Assembly: GCF_017744835.1 (NCBI RefSeq)
Contig: NZ_JAGIAM010000002.1
Span: 1-64,000 of the forward strand
Direction: 5' to 3'
Source: Sphingomonas sp.
GTDB lineage: Bacteria > Pseudomonadota > Alphaproteobacteria > Sphingomonadales > Sphingomonadaceae
Length of the DNA: 64,000 nt
In this document: in pieces, positions 26,589-36,596 of the stretch
Position numbering within the stretch: position 1 is the stretch's first letter
How the letters are laid out: the number at the start of each line of letters is the position of its first letter
Position numbers and translations under genes: made by a program
Notes under the pieces: generated by a model
Told to the model about the DNA's origin: nothing
The model's database searches: none
What the model saw: the letters and a program-made list of their open reading frames with translations, nothing else

Positions 26589-27791
26589 TCAGACCCGTTC
26601 GAGGAGCAGCGCCACGCCCTGCCCCACGCCGACGCACATGAACGCCATGGCATAGCGCCCGCCGGTGCGGTGCAGCTCCTCGACTGCCGCGAGCGCGATT
26701 CGCGCGCCCGACATGCCGAGCGGATGGCCGAGCGCGATCGCCCCGCCGTTGCGATTGGCGCGCGGATCGTCGGGCGGGAGCCCCAGGTCGCGCAGCACCG
26801 CGACGGCCTGGCTGGCGAAGGCCTCGTTGAGCTCGATCACGTCGAGCTGCTCGAGCGTGAGCCCGCCGAGCGCGAGCAGCTTGTGCGCGGCGGGCACCGG
26901 CCCGATGCCCATCACGCGCGGCGCCACGCCCGCCGCCGCCATCGCCACCACGCGCGCGCGCGGCGCCAGCCCATGCGCGCGCGCCGCCGCCTCGGATGCG
27001 ACGAGCATCGCCGCGGCGCCGTCGTTGACGCCCGAGGCATTGCCGGCGGTCACCGTGCCGTCGGCCCGCACGATCGGCCTGAGCCGCGCCAGCGCCTCCA
27101 GGCTCGTCGCGCGCGGATGCTCGTCGGTGTCGACCAGGACCGGATCACCCTTCTTCTGCGGGACCGCCACAGGGACGATCTCCGCGGCGAGGCGGCCGCT
27201 CGCCTGAGCGGCGGCGGCCTTTTCCTGGCTGCGCAGGGCGAAGAAGTCCTGCTCCTCGCGCGTCACCCCCCATTGCCGGGCGACATTCTCGCCGGTCTCG
27301 GGCATCGAATCGACGCCATAGGCAGCCTTCATCGCCGGATTGATGAAGCGCCAGCCGATCGTGGTGTCCTCGAGCTTCTGGTCGCGCGCGAAAGCAGCGT
27401 CGGCCTTGCCCAGCACATAGGGCGCGCGGCTCATGCTCTCGACTCCACCCGCGATCATCAGCTGCGCGTCGCCCGCGCGGATCGCCCGTGCGGCCGAACC
27501 GACCGCGTCGAGGCCCGATCCGCACAGCCGGTTGACGGTCGAACCCGGGACCTGCTCCGGAAGGCCGGCGAGCAGCACCGCCATGCGCGCGACGTTGCGA
27601 TTGTCCTCGCCCGCCTGATTGGCGCAGCCGAGGATCGCGTCGTCGACGGCCTGCCAGTCCACGCCCGGATTGCGCTCGACCAGCGCGCGAATCGGCACCG
27701 CGGCAAGGTCGTCCGCGCGCACTGCCGCCAGCGCGCCGCCGAACCGGCCGATCGGCGTTCGCACCGCGTCGCAAATGAAGGCGTCAGTCAT
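26589..27791 (-). CDS. pcaF: 3-oxoadipyl-CoA thiolase
   Basis: A 400-residue thiolase that cleaves 3-oxoadipyl-CoA to succinyl-CoA and acetyl-CoA, the last step of the beta-ketoadipate (and phenylacetate) pathway. Catalytic residues: C90 in VNRLCGSGLDAVG, the histidine in GGAIALGHPLGMSGAR, and the second cysteine in MCVGVGQG. The N-terminus FICDAVRTPIGRFGGAL and the GCANQAGEDNRNVARM stretch are typical of PcaF/PaaJ rather than acetoacetyl-CoA thiolases. ATG 27791 has GGGAG 7 nt upstream. It is divergent from the autotransporter with 93 nt between starts. No other aromatic-degradation gene is adjacent. Confidence 0.9.
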   Translation of the reverse strand: MTDAFICDAVRTPIGRFGGALAAVRADDLAAVPIRALVERNPGVDWQAVDDAILGCANQAGEDNRNVARMAVLLAGLPEQVPGSTVNRLCGSGLDAVGSAARAIRAGDAQLMIAGGVESMSRAPYVLGKADAAFARDQKLEDTTIGWRFINPAMKAAYGVDSMPETGENVARQWGVTREEQDFFALRSQEKAAAAQASGRLAAEIVPVAVPQKKGDPVLVDTDEHPRATSLEALARLRPIVRADGTVTAGNASGVNDGAAAMLVASEAAARAHGLAPRARVVAMAAAGVAPRVMGIGPVPAAHKLLALGGLTLEQLDVIELNEAFASQAVAVLRDLGLPPDDPRANRNGGAIALGHPLGMSGARIALAAVEELHRTGGRYAMAFMCVGVGQGVALLLERV

Positions 27792-27884
27792 TCGGCAGCT
27801 CCCATATGCTTCACGGTTCGACGCAAAGCCATTGAAGATCACCCGGGCATTCGGGGCTGTAAAGGCACGAACAGGGAGGCGCTT

Positions 27885-30800
27885 GTGGGAAAGAGTCCGG
27901 CCCGGCCAGTCACGCGTAATGCAGTGTTCGACAACGGCAGCTTCACTCCTTTCCTCCTCGGCGTCGGACTGGCGCTCACGCCCCTCTCCGCCCACGCGCA
28001 GACCAGTACAGGCTCCGGCGATCCGCCACAGGCGCCGGAGACCAGCGCCCAACCGGAAACAGTCGCGCTCGCCGCAGCCGCGCCCACGTTGCGGTTCTGG
28101 GACGGGAGCGACCTCGCGCGGCACGAGAACGGCGTGGTCGACGGCGGATCGGGCATCTGGAGCCTGACCGAACCCAGCTGGACCGACACCAGCGGCACCA
28201 CCAACGGCCCGATGCGCCCGGTGCCTGCCTTCGCCGTCTTCCAAGGCGCTCCGGGCACGGTGACGATCGACGATTCGCAGGGAATCCCCTCGGTCACCGG
28301 CATGCAGTTCCTGACCGACGGCTATCGCCTCACCGGCGGCAAGCTGCGGCTCGATGGCGGGGCCTATACCTCGATCCGTCCGGGCCAGGGCGTGACCACG
28401 CGGATCGACGCCGAGATCACCGGCAGCAGCGGGCTGTTGTTCAACGATTTCGGCACGCTGATCCTGACCGGCGCCAACAGCTACACCGGCGGCACGCGCG
28501 TCGACGCGGGCACGCTGATCGGCGACACCCGATCGATCCGCGGCGACCTGGAGAATGCCGGCACGGTGATCTTCGACCAGGCCGAGGACGACACCTTTAC
28601 GGGCGGGATCAGCGGGCTGGCGAGCATCTGGGGCTTCATGGTCAAGCGTGGCCAAGGCACGCTTACGATCGGCGGCGGGGGGCTCGACTGGCGGATCGAC
28701 GAAGGCCGGCTCGTCTCGCCCGGCGTGAGCCTGGGCGGCAATATCGAAATCGGCGCGGCGGGCAATCTGACGCTTACTTCCGGCGGCAGCCCGGGCGACG
28801 CGGTCTATCGCTACGCGCTGTCGGGGAGCGGCGGCTTCGACGTCGCCGGAGCGGGGACGCTGGTGCTCGCCGCGAGCTCGACCGGCTTCACCGGTCAGGC
28901 GCGCGTGACGGGAACGCGGCTGCGCGTCGACGGCGCGCTCGGCGGGAGCCTCGCGGTCGGCTCGCTCGGCGTGCTTTCGGGCACCGGCCAGGTCGGCGCG
29001 GTTACGGTCGGCACCGACGGGCACCTCGTGGGGAATGGCGGGAGCACGCTCACGCTCGCCAGCTTGACGCTCGGCTCGGCTGCGAACCTCGACGTGACCT
29101 TCGCCGGCACCACCGCCCCCGCGCTGTTCGCAGTGACCGGCGATCTCACGCTCGACGGCAAAATCAACATCGCCGGCAGCCTGCCGCTCGACCCGGGCAT
29201 CTATCGCCTGCTCAGCTATGGCGGGCAGCTCACCGATCGGGGCCTCGTGCCGGGCACGCTGCCCGAATGGCAGTCGGCCGACGCACTGTCGGTGCAGACC
29301 GCGGTACCGGGCCAGGTCAACGTCGTCGCACAGGCGTCCGACAGCCCGCTGCGCTTCTGGGACGGGGGCGATGCCACGCGCTACGGCAATGGCGTGGTCG
29401 ACGGCGGCGACGGCACCTGGCGCAACGGCGATCCGAGCTGGACCGGACAGGGCGGCACCAGCAACGGCCCGGCCGATCCGGGCGCCTTCCTCGTGTTCAC
29501 GAGCCCGGGCGGGCAAGTGACGCTCGACGCGAGCAACGGCGCGCTCTCTGCCGGCGGCATCCAGTTCGCCTCGACCGGCTATCGCCTTTCGGGGGACACG
29601 CTGACGCTCGCCGGCGGCGGCGCCACCGTGATCCGCGTCGGCGACGGGAGCCAGCTCTCGTCCGGCATGACTGCCGAGATCGCGGCGCCGATCGCCGGCG
29701 ACACCGCGCTGGTGAAGCGCGAGGCCGGCACGCTGATCCTGACCGGCGCCAACAGCTACAGCGGCGGCACTCGGGTGGAGGCCGGCACGCTGATCGGCAG
29801 CGCGGCCTCGATCCGCGGCGACATCTTGAACACCGGCACGATCGTGTTCGACCAGGCGGCCGACGGCAGCTTCGGCGGCTATATCGGCGGGTCGGGCGCG
29901 ATGGCGAAGCGGGGCGCGGGCACGCTCACTCTCGCGGGCGGGACCTTCGCGCCCTGGACGATCGAGCAGGGCGGGCTCACCGGATTCGTGCGGAGCGACC
30001 TGCAGGTCGGGCTGGCCGCCGACATCGCGATCGGCAGCGCGGGCCGTCTCACCATCACCAGCGACGGCACCCAGTCCGCGGGAGATTACAACGGGCGCCT
30101 GACCGGGAGCGGCCGTTTCGACGTGAAGGACGTCGCGCTGCGCCTGGCGGGCAATTCCAACAACTTCTTCGGCGAGACGCAGCTCACCAACGCGTCGCTG
30201 CGCGTCGACAACGAGTTCGGCGGGACGGTCTCGGTGGGCGCCGGCAGCACGCTTTCCGGCAACGGCGACGTCGCGGGGGCCACGATCGGCGCCGGCGGCA
30301 CGCTCGAAGGGCGCGGGGGTACCACGCTTGGTTTCACGCGTCTCACGCTGGATCCCGGCGCGATCGTCGCCGCGCGCTTCACGACATCCGATCAGCCGGC
30401 GCTGTTCCAGGTCAATGTGGGGCCATTGGTGCTCGACGGAACGCTCGACGTCGGCGGCTCGGCGCCGCTGGGGGAAGGCATCTACCGGCTGTTCAGCTAC
30501 GACGGACAATTCACCGACAACGGGCTCGAGATCCGCGCCCTGCCGCCAGGGCAGCAGGCGGGCACGCTTTCGGTGCAGACCGCGACGCCGGGGCAAGTCA
30601 ATGTCGTGTCCGCCAGTGGCGATCGCCCGCTGCGCTTCTGGGATGGCGGCGATGCGACCCGCTACGGCAATGGCTTGGTCGACGGGGGGCCGGGCACCTG
30701 GCGCAGCGGCGCCGCGAGCTGGACCGGCGTCGACGGCACCGCCAACGGCACTGCCGGAGCGGGCGACTTCGCCGTGTTCGCCGGACATGGCGGGCAGGTG

Positions 30801-32954
30801 CTGCTCGACGATGCCGACGGGGCGATCTCCACTGGCGGCATGCAGTTCGCGGTCTCGGGCTACACCCTCTCGGGCGACACGCTGACGCTCGGCGGCGGGA
30901 AGCGCACCGTCATCCGCGTCGGCGACGGCAGCGCGGCGTCCGCGGGCATGACCGCAGAGATCGCCTCGCGGATCACGGGCAACAGCTATCTGGTAAAGCG
31001 CGACGCGGGCACGCTGATCCTCTCGGGCGACAACGACTATATCTTCGGCATCCAGGTCGAAGGCGGCACGCTGATCGGCAATGCGCGATCGATCCGCGGC
31101 GACCTCTCGAACGCGGGCACTGTGGTGTTCGACCAGCGCGAGAACGGCACGTTCAAGAGCGGCATCACGGCGCTGGACGGCGTCGCGGGCACCGTCGTCA
31201 AGCGCGGCAGCGGCGACCTGACGCTGAACGGCCCGAGTTCGCTCGACTGGACGATCGAGGAAGGACGCGTGCTAACCAACGCAGGCCGCTTCACCGGCGA
31301 TGCGACGCTGCGTTCGGGCGGGACGATCGAGTTCGCGAGCGCCGCGGACACGCGGTACCTCGGCACGCTCTCAGGCACCGGCCGGCTGGTCAAGGCGGGC
31401 GCGGGCAACCTTGCATGGGGCACTGATTCGCGCGGCTTCACCGGCGATACTCTGGTGCGCACCGGATCGCTGACCGTCGACGGCGCGCTGGGCGGCAGGC
31501 TGACCGTCGCCGGCGGCGCGGCACTCGCCGGGCGCGGCAATCTGGGGTCGGTGCGCATCGATGCGGGCGGCCGCATCGCGCCGGGCCCGTCGATCGGTAC
31601 GCTCACGATCGCAGGCGACCTGGTGATCGCGCCGGGCGCGCGCTACGAAGTCGAAGTCGATCCCACGGGCACCGCCAGCGACCGGATCGACGTGCTGGGC
31701 AGCGCGACGCTGGCCGGCACCGTGGCGCATATCGGCGCCAACGGCACCTATCGCCCCAACGCGACCTACACGATCCTGACCGCGCAGCGCGGAATCCAGG
31801 GCCGGTTCGACGCGGTGACCTCCACCTATGCCTTCCTCAACCCCAGCCTCGGCTACACGTCGAGCGCCGTCACGTTGACGCTCCAGCGCAACGACGTGCG
31901 CTTCGACTCGGTCGCCGCCACGCCGAACCAGCGCGCGACCGCCACGGTGGCCGAAGCGCTGGCACCGGGGAACACCGCCTATGACGCAGTGGTCACCGCC
32001 GACGCCCCGGGCGCCCGCCAGGCATTCGACAGCCTGTCGGGCGAGTTCCACGCCTCGCTGCGCACGGCGCTGGTAGAGGCGAGCAGCCTGTCACGCGATG
32101 CGACGCTCGCCCGGCTGCGCAGCCCCGCCCCGGATACGCCGGGCATCACCATGTGGGGCCAGTCGCTCGATTCGTGGAGCCGCCGCGCTAGCGACGGCAA
32201 TGCCGCGCGGCTCGACTATGCCTCGACCGGCGGGCTTGCCGGATTCGAGATGCAGGCGCCGGGCGGCGGCTTCCGCATCGGCATGCTCGCCGGCCACAAC
32301 CACGACGAGCTGCGCGGCAAGGGCAATGCCGAGATCGACAGCTACCATGCGGGGCTCTACGCGGGCGGCACGACCGGGCCGCTGACGCTCGGCGGCGGAT
32401 TGGTGTTCAGCTGGCAGGACGTGGCGGCGCGGCGCGCAGTGGCCTTCTCCGGCTTTGCCGAGGGGCTGCGCGCCACCTATCGTGCCCGCACCGCACAGGC
32501 GTTCGCCGAGGCGGCCTATCGCCTGGACATGGGGCCCGCCACAATCGAGCCCTTCGCCAATGTCGCGCATGTCCGGCTCGACATGGGCGGCGGGCACGAG
32601 GTGGGCGAATCCGCGGCACTGGCGTTCGACGGCGATTCGATGCGCACCACCTTCACGACGACCGGGCTGCGCGGCGAAACCGGCTTCGCGCTCGGCGGAC
32701 GGAAGCTCACGCTCCGAATGTCGGCGGGCTGGCGGCACGCGTTCGGCGACCGGCTGCCGATCGTCGACGCGAGCCTGGCCGGCCAGCGGTTCAGCGTCGC
32801 CGGCCTCCCGATCGCGCGGGACAGCATGGTCGGCGAGCTGGGGCTGAACGGCGAGATCAGCAAGTCGCTGCGGCTGGACCTGACCTATGGCGGCGCGCTG
32901 TCGAGCAAGGCGCAGGATCACCGCGCGCGCATCGGGCTGAGCTGGTCGTTCTGA
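27885..32954 (+). CDS. Autotransporter with three tandem passenger modules
   Basis: A 1689-residue type V secreted surface protein. The GTG at 27885 has GGGAGG 5 nt upstream. A signal peptide ends at A-H-A-Q (about residue 41). The passenger contains three copies of one module, each opening with LRFWDG (28089, 29349, 30630; 420 and 427 residues apart) and containing a VDGG-GxW...SWT segment, a Y-LSGDTL/LTGGKL beta helix and an autotransporter-associated repeat (GTLILTGANSY-GGTRV). A linker with PGARQAFDSLSGEFHASL precedes the C-terminal beta-barrel (about residues 1420-1689), which ends in a phenylalanine. It may act in adhesion or surface display; the substrate is unknown. No catalytic motif is visible. 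Confidence 0.92.
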   Translation: MGKSPARPVTRNAVFDNGSFTPFLLGVGLALTPLSAHAQTSTGSGDPPQAPETSAQPETVALAAAAPTLRFWDGSDLARHENGVVDGGSGIWSLTEPSWTDTSGTTNGPMRPVPAFAVFQGAPGTVTIDDSQGIPSVTGMQFLTDGYRLTGGKLRLDGGAYTSIRPGQGVTTRIDAEITGSSGLLFNDFGTLILTGANSYTGGTRVDAGTLIGDTRSIRGDLENAGTVIFDQAEDDTFTGGISGLASIWGFMVKRGQGTLTIGGGGLDWRIDEGRLVSPGVSLGGNIEIGAAGNLTLTSGGSPGDAVYRYALSGSGGFDVAGAGTLVLAASSTGFTGQARVTGTRLRVDGALGGSLAVGSLGVLSGTGQVGAVTVGTDGHLVGNGGSTLTLASLTLGSAANLDVTFAGTTAPALFAVTGDLTLDGKINIAGSLPLDPGIYRLLSYGGQLTDRGLVPGTLPEWQSADALSVQTAVPGQVNVVAQASDSPLRFWDGGDATRYGNGVVDGGDGTWRNGDPSWTGQGGTSNGPADPGAFLVFTSPGGQVTLDASNGALSAGGIQFASTGYRLSGDTLTLAGGGATVIRVGDGSQLSSGMTAEIAAPIAGDTALVKREAGTLILTGANSYSGGTRVEAGTLIGSAASIRGDILNTGTIVFDQAADGSFGGYIGGSGAMAKRGAGTLTLAGGTFAPWTIEQGGLTGFVRSDLQVGLAADIAIGSAGRLTITSDGTQSAGDYNGRLTGSGRFDVKDVALRLAGNSNNFFGETQLTNASLRVDNEFGGTVSVGAGSTLSGNGDVAGATIGAGGTLEGRGGTTLGFTRLTLDPGAIVAARFTTSDQPALFQVNVGPLVLDGTLDVGGSAPLGEGIYRLFSYDGQFTDNGLEIRALPPGQQAGTLSVQTATPGQVNVVSASGDRPLRFWDGGDATRYGNGLVDGGPGTWRSGAASWTGVDGTANGTAGAGDFAVFAGHGGQVLLDDADGAISTGGMQFAVSGYTLSGDTLTLGGGKRTVIRVGDGSAASAGMTAEIASRITGNSYLVKRDAGTLILSGDNDYIFGIQVEGGTLIGNARSIRGDLSNAGTVVFDQRENGTFKSGITALDGVAGTVVKRGSGDLTLNGPSSLDWTIEEGRVLTNAGRFTGDATLRSGGTIEFASAADTRYLGTLSGTGRLVKAGAGNLAWGTDSRGFTGDTLVRTGSLTVDGALGGRLTVAGGAALAGRGNLGSVRIDAGGRIAPGPSIGTLTIAGDLVIAPGARYEVEVDPTGTASDRIDVLGSATLAGTVAHIGANGTYRPNATYTILTAQRGIQGRFDAVTSTYAFLNPSLGYTSSAVTLTLQRNDVRFDSVAATPNQRATATVAEALAPGNTAYDAVVTADAPGARQAFDSLSGEFHASLRTALVEASSLSRDATLARLRSPAPDTPGITMWGQSLDSWSRRASDGNAARLDYASTGGLAGFEMQAPGGGFRIGMLAGHNHDELRGKGNAEIDSYHAGLYAGGTTGPLTLGGGLVFSWQDVAARRAVAFSGFAEGLRATYRARTAQAFAEAAYRLDMGPATIEPFANVAHVRLDMGGGHEVGESAALAFDGDSMRTTFTTTGLRGETGFALGGRKLTLRMSAGWRHAFGDRLPIVDASLAGQRFSVAGLPIARDSMVGELGLNGEISKSLRLDLTYGGALSSKAQDHRARIGLSWSF

Positions 32955-33010
32955 GGATTGGTGCCCTTGGGGCCGGAGCGTCGCTGGTCCGACGCTGTCT
33001 CAACGCCCCG

Positions 33011-33100
33011 TGGCGGAGAGGGTGGGATTCGAACCCACGTTACGGTTGCCCGTAAACCGCATTTCGAGTGCGGCGCATTCGACCTCTCTGCCACCTCTCC
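33011..33100 (-). tRNA. tRNA-Ser (anticodon CGA)
   Basis: A complete class II tRNA on the minus strand, 90 nt including an encoded CCA. The acceptor stem GGAGAGG pairs with CCTCTCC, followed by G-CCA. The long variable arm and the GGTTCGAATCC T-loop are clear. The anticodon CGA lies at 33066-33064 and reads the UCG serine codon. It lies between the autotransporter and hspQ. Confidence 0.97.
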
Positions 33101-33279
33101 GCATGGGGATGACGCGTTTTGGTCCCTGCTCGGGACCGGCGCGCCGGTCGATGAGGGCGGGCCATTAGCGCACCGATTCACGGATCGCAAGCGGTCCTTG
33201 TGCGAGAGCGAACTGGCATTAGATTAGTTGCATGACTCATGTGCCAGGTTCCGCGCGTACCTTCGAACTCGGAGTGCCG

Positions 33280-33612
33280 ATGCCGCCGGTGGCAACCGCC
33301 CGCTTCGCGATCGGAGACGTGGTGAAGCACCGGCTCTTCGATTTCCGCGGCGTGATCTTCGATATCGACCCCGTGTTCGCCAATTCGGACGAATGGTACG
33401 AGGCGATCCCCGAGGACGTGCGCCCGCGCAAGGACCAGCCCTTCTACCATCTCCTCGCCGAGAACGCCGATTCGACCTACATCGCCTATGTCAGCCAACA
33501 GAATCTGGAGGCCGACGAGAGCGACGAGCCGGTCGACCATCCCGCGATCGGCGGCCTTTTCGAGCGCTATGCCGGCGGCCGCTACGAGCTGAAGCGCGAG
33601 CATCGCCACTAA
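33280..33612 (+). CDS. hspQ: Heat shock protein HspQ
   Basis: A 110-residue HspQ/YccV-type protein (E. coli HspQ has 105 residues). Typical segments are FAIGDVVKHRLFDFRGVIFDIDPVF, EWYEAIP, DQPFYHLLAE and YIAYVSQQNL. In E. coli HspQ is a heat-shock protein that modulates Lon protease specificity and DnaA turnover. The start at 33280 has GGAG 5 nt upstream; an earlier ATG at 33232 has no site. A terminator follows, shared with the convergent TonB receptor. Confidence 0.93.
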   Translation: MPPVATARFAIGDVVKHRLFDFRGVIFDIDPVFANSDEWYEAIPEDVRPRKDQPFYHLLAENADSTYIAYVSQQNLEADESDEPVDHPAIGGLFERYAGGRYELKREHRH

Positions 33613-33617
33613 GCGAG

Positions 33618-33640
33618 AAGGGGGCCACACGAGCCCCCTT
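33618..33640. terminator. Bidirectional terminator between hspQ and the TonB receptor
   Basis: A perfect 8-bp stem AAGGGGGC / GCCCCCTT (33618-33625 with 33633-33640) around a 7-nt loop lies immediately after the hspQ stop and just before the receptor stop on the other strand. Confidence 0.7.
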
Positions 33641-33648
33641 CCCTATCG

Positions 33649-36414
33649 TCAGAACTGCGCGGTGAAGCGCCCGTAGAGGAACCGTCCGTTGAAGCCGAAC
33701 GGCGAGAAGCCGCTGTACGGCTGGTAATAGGCGTCAATCGGGTAGAAGCCGCCGACATTTGCGGGCCGCGCGCCGGTGGGGCGTGCGGTGGGATAGACGT
33801 CGAACAGGTTGTTCGCGCCGAACGCGAAGGTCGCATGTTCCTTCAGCGTCACGCGCAGCTCCAGGTCGGTGACCCATTTGGGATCGAGGAACACGTCGTC
33901 GGGCCCATAATCGGTGAGGCTGGTCGGCGCTGCGATCGGGGCCGCCGCGCCGGGTGCGATCACGCGCCCGTAGCGCGTCGTGCGCGCAGTGATGCCGAAC
34001 GCGCCCAGCGTGCCGTCGGCGCTCAGCACGACCTTGTCCTTGGGCTGGCCGTTGGTGAAGCGGATGCCCTCGAGCCGGCCGAACAGCACCAGCCCCGGAA
34101 TCTCCGCGAGCGGGCCCAGATCGGTGATGCGCCGGTCGATCCGGTTGGTGTTGCGGTTGTACGCCGCGGAGAGCGACCAGTTGCCCAGCCCTTCGAGGCC
34201 GAGGCGATAGGTGGCGACCACATCGACACCCTCGGTGGTCGTGTCGAGGCCGTTGATGAAGAAGCGCGCCGCGCCCACCGACTGGAAGCCGTTCGCGTCG
34301 AGGATCGCCTTCACCGCCGCGTTCACCGCCGCGGTGCCGCTGCCCGCCGCGCCGAGGTTCTCGGTGAGGACGATCCGGTCCTTGATCTTGATGTGGTAGT
34401 AATCGGCAGTGACGTTGAAGCCGCGGAACGGGTTCAGCGTCGCACCCGCGCTCCAGTTGACCGACTTCTCAGGCTCGAGCGGCTTTGAGCCCAGTGCCCG
34501 CGCGACGGGGCTGGAGACCGGCTGGGTGCTGATCTCCACCGGCACGCCCGAGATGAAGTTGGTCGAGGTGGTGGTGAAATATTGCTGGTGCAGCGACGGC
34601 GCGCGGAAGCCGTTCGACACCGAACCGCGCACGGCAATCCCCGGCGTCACTTCGAAGCGCGCGGCGAGCTTGCCGTTGAGCGTGCCCCCGAAGTCCGAGA
34701 AATGCTCGTAGCGCCCGGCCACCGTGACGGTGAAGCCTTCGAACGGGTCGGTATCGAGCTCGACATAGCCGGCATAGCTGTGGCGGCTGACGTCGGTCGC
34801 GGCCGAGGCCGGGAAGCCCGGGAAGCCCTGCGCCCCCACCAGCGCGCCGCGGCCGGGGAAGCTGCACACGCTGGTGCCAGCGTTGAACACGCCGCCGAGC
34901 GTCGCGCAATTGGCGGCAGTCGTCGTCTGCGAGGCGATGAAATAGGGCCCGATCGCATAGGATTGCGTCTCGCCGGGGCGGATGTTGAACGAATCGCTGC
35001 GATATTCGGCGCCGAAGGCCAGCGTCAGCGGCTTGGCAAAGCCGAGCTCGAACTCGTGGCTCAGGTCCAGGTTCGCGGTCAGCTGGCCGAACGCCAGCCC
35101 GCCCGAGTCGAAGTCGGTCTGCGAACCCGGCCCGTACGAGGTGTTGAGGCTGTTCTCGGTGCGATAATCGAACTGGTTGTGGCCGTAGACGACCGACAGA
35201 TCGGTCGAGAGGCCGCCCAGGTCGCCGCGAAGGCCGATCGCCGCCGAATAATCCTCCAGGTTCGAATGGATGAACGGCAGGAAGCCGTCGGGGCGCAGCG
35301 GCACGAAATTGGCCGTGGTCGGCGTCGTCGCGGGGGTGATCACCGACCAGTCGCGGTTGTTCGCCGAGGCCGACTGGCGCCAGTTCGCCGCGCTCAGCCC
35401 GTCGCGCTTGGCATAGGAGCCGAAGGCATAGAGCTCGAACCCGCCGACCGGCACGCCCGCGTTGACGAAGACGTTATAGTCCTCGGTCTTGGGGTCGCCA
35501 TATTGGAAGTTGAGCCGGTTGAAGCCGACTTCGCGCGGGTCGAACGCCGCGGTCGGCCGGTTGTAGTTGGGGCGCAGATCGTATCCGGCGCGGTTGGTGT
35601 TGTCACGATCACGATATTCGGCGGTCAGGTTGACATAGCCCTCGGCGCCGACCGGCAGGCCGATGTTGAAGCCGAGCGTCCACAGGTCGCCGTCATTCGC
35701 CTTGCGCTCGCCGTCGCGATTGGCCGCGAAGATGCGCGTGTCGGCAGGATCGAGCGTTGGTGCGCCGCCGGTCAGCGCCAGGCCCGTGACCCGGGGCACG
35801 CCCTCCAGCGTAGTGATATACTTGCCATAGCTCACTTGCGCGCGGCCGCCGTGGTTGGCGCGCTTGAGCTGGACGTTGATCACGCCCGCAATCGCGTCCG
35901 AGCCATATTGCGACGAGGCGCCGTCGCGCAGCACTTCGATTCGGTCGATCGCCAGTGCGGGAATCGTGTTGAGGTCGACTGCGGCCGATCCGCGGCCCAC
36001 CGATCCGTTGACGTTGAGCAGCGCCGAGACGTGGCGGCGCTTGCCGTTGACCAGCACCAGCGTCTGGTCCGGCGCAAGCCCGCGCAGCGAGGCGGGGCGG
36101 ATCACGTCGGTGCCGTCGGTGATCGAGGGCTGCGGGAAATTGAACGAAGGGACGAGCTGGTTGAGGATTTTGTTGGTCTCGCCCAGCCCCGAGCTCGCCA
36201 TCGCATCGGACGAGATCACGTCGATCGGCACCGGGCTGTCCGCCACGGTGCGGTTGGCGGCGCGCGAGCCGGTGACGACAATGGTGCTGCCGGGGCCCTC
36301 GTCGGCAGCGGTTTGAGGAGCCTGGTCGGCGGGAGTCGCAGTCTGGGCGCGGGCCGAAGTGGCGAATGCCAGGATGGAAGCGGTTGCCGAAAGCACGAAG
36401 ATGGAACGACGCAT
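33649..36414 (-). CDS. TonB-dependent outer membrane receptor
   Basis: A 921-residue receptor. A signal peptide ends near A-R-A-Q (about residue 24). A TonB-box-like STIVVTGSR segment is followed by the plug domain (VADSPVPIDVISSDAM, then VLRDGASSQYGSDAIAGVINVQLK). A 22-strand barrel fills the rest and ends with the phenylalanine of GRFTAQF. Such receptors import siderophores, vitamins, glycans or other large ligands with energy from TonB; the ligand cannot be told here. The start has GGGAGG 6 nt upstream. A hairpin-forming inverted repeat sits in the leader. No adjacent transport or hydrolase gene hints at the substrate. Confidence 0.93.
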   Translation of the reverse strand: MRRSIFVLSATASILAFATSARAQTATPADQAPQTAADEGPGSTIVVTGSRAANRTVADSPVPIDVISSDAMASSGLGETNKILNQLVPSFNFPQPSITDGTDVIRPASLRGLAPDQTLVLVNGKRRHVSALLNVNGSVGRGSAAVDLNTIPALAIDRIEVLRDGASSQYGSDAIAGVINVQLKRANHGGRAQVSYGKYITTLEGVPRVTGLALTGGAPTLDPADTRIFAANRDGERKANDGDLWTLGFNIGLPVGAEGYVNLTAEYRDRDNTNRAGYDLRPNYNRPTAAFDPREVGFNRLNFQYGDPKTEDYNVFVNAGVPVGGFELYAFGSYAKRDGLSAANWRQSASANNRDWSVITPATTPTTANFVPLRPDGFLPFIHSNLEDYSAAIGLRGDLGGLSTDLSVVYGHNQFDYRTENSLNTSYGPGSQTDFDSGGLAFGQLTANLDLSHEFELGFAKPLTLAFGAEYRSDSFNIRPGETQSYAIGPYFIASQTTTAANCATLGGVFNAGTSVCSFPGRGALVGAQGFPGFPASAATDVSRHSYAGYVELDTDPFEGFTVTVAGRYEHFSDFGGTLNGKLAARFEVTPGIAVRGSVSNGFRAPSLHQQYFTTTSTNFISGVPVEISTQPVSSPVARALGSKPLEPEKSVNWSAGATLNPFRGFNVTADYYHIKIKDRIVLTENLGAAGSGTAAVNAAVKAILDANGFQSVGAARFFINGLDTTTEGVDVVATYRLGLEGLGNWSLSAAYNRNTNRIDRRITDLGPLAEIPGLVLFGRLEGIRFTNGQPKDKVVLSADGTLGAFGITARTTRYGRVIAPGAAAPIAAPTSLTDYGPDDVFLDPKWVTDLELRVTLKEHATFAFGANNLFDVYPTARPTGARPANVGGFYPIDAYYQPYSGFSPFGFNGRFLYGRFTAQF

Positions 36415-36431
36415 GTCTTGCCTCCCACTCG

Positions 36432-36451
36432 AAGCGGAAGCTTTTCCGCTT
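36432..36451 (-). promoter_or_regulatory. Inverted repeat in the TonB receptor leader
   Basis: AAGCGGAA (36432-36439) and TTCCGCTT (36444-36451) form a perfect 8-bp inverted repeat with a 4-nt spacer, 18 nt upstream of the receptor start codon. It could be an operator or a leader RNA hairpin next to the ribosome binding site. Confidence 0.45.
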
Positions 36452-36567
36452 TCCGGGCAGCACTATGCGGCGTTATTTCAGCAACGAAACAGCAACACTG
36501 CTGCGCTGCAGTAGAATTGCGGACCTGTGTTGCGAGGGGGCAACAGGGTTTTTGCGCCCGATGGCGG

Positions 36568-36596
36568 TTGACAGAAGCCCCGCCATCCCTTAGCTG
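36568..36596 (+). promoter_or_regulatory. Candidate promoter of rplU-rpmA
   Basis: TTGACA at 36568-36573 is a consensus -35. About 16-17 nt downstream lies TTAGCT/TAGCTG, a poor -10. The location, about 65 nt before the rplU start, is right for a ribosomal protein operon. Confidence 0.4.

Noticed and set aside
27792..30788. Minus-strand frame that extends the thiolase frame to 1399 codons
   Set aside because: It is antisense to the autotransporter and reads as Arg/Ala/Asp-rich low-complexity sequence. The thiolase begins at 27791 with a good ribosome binding site.
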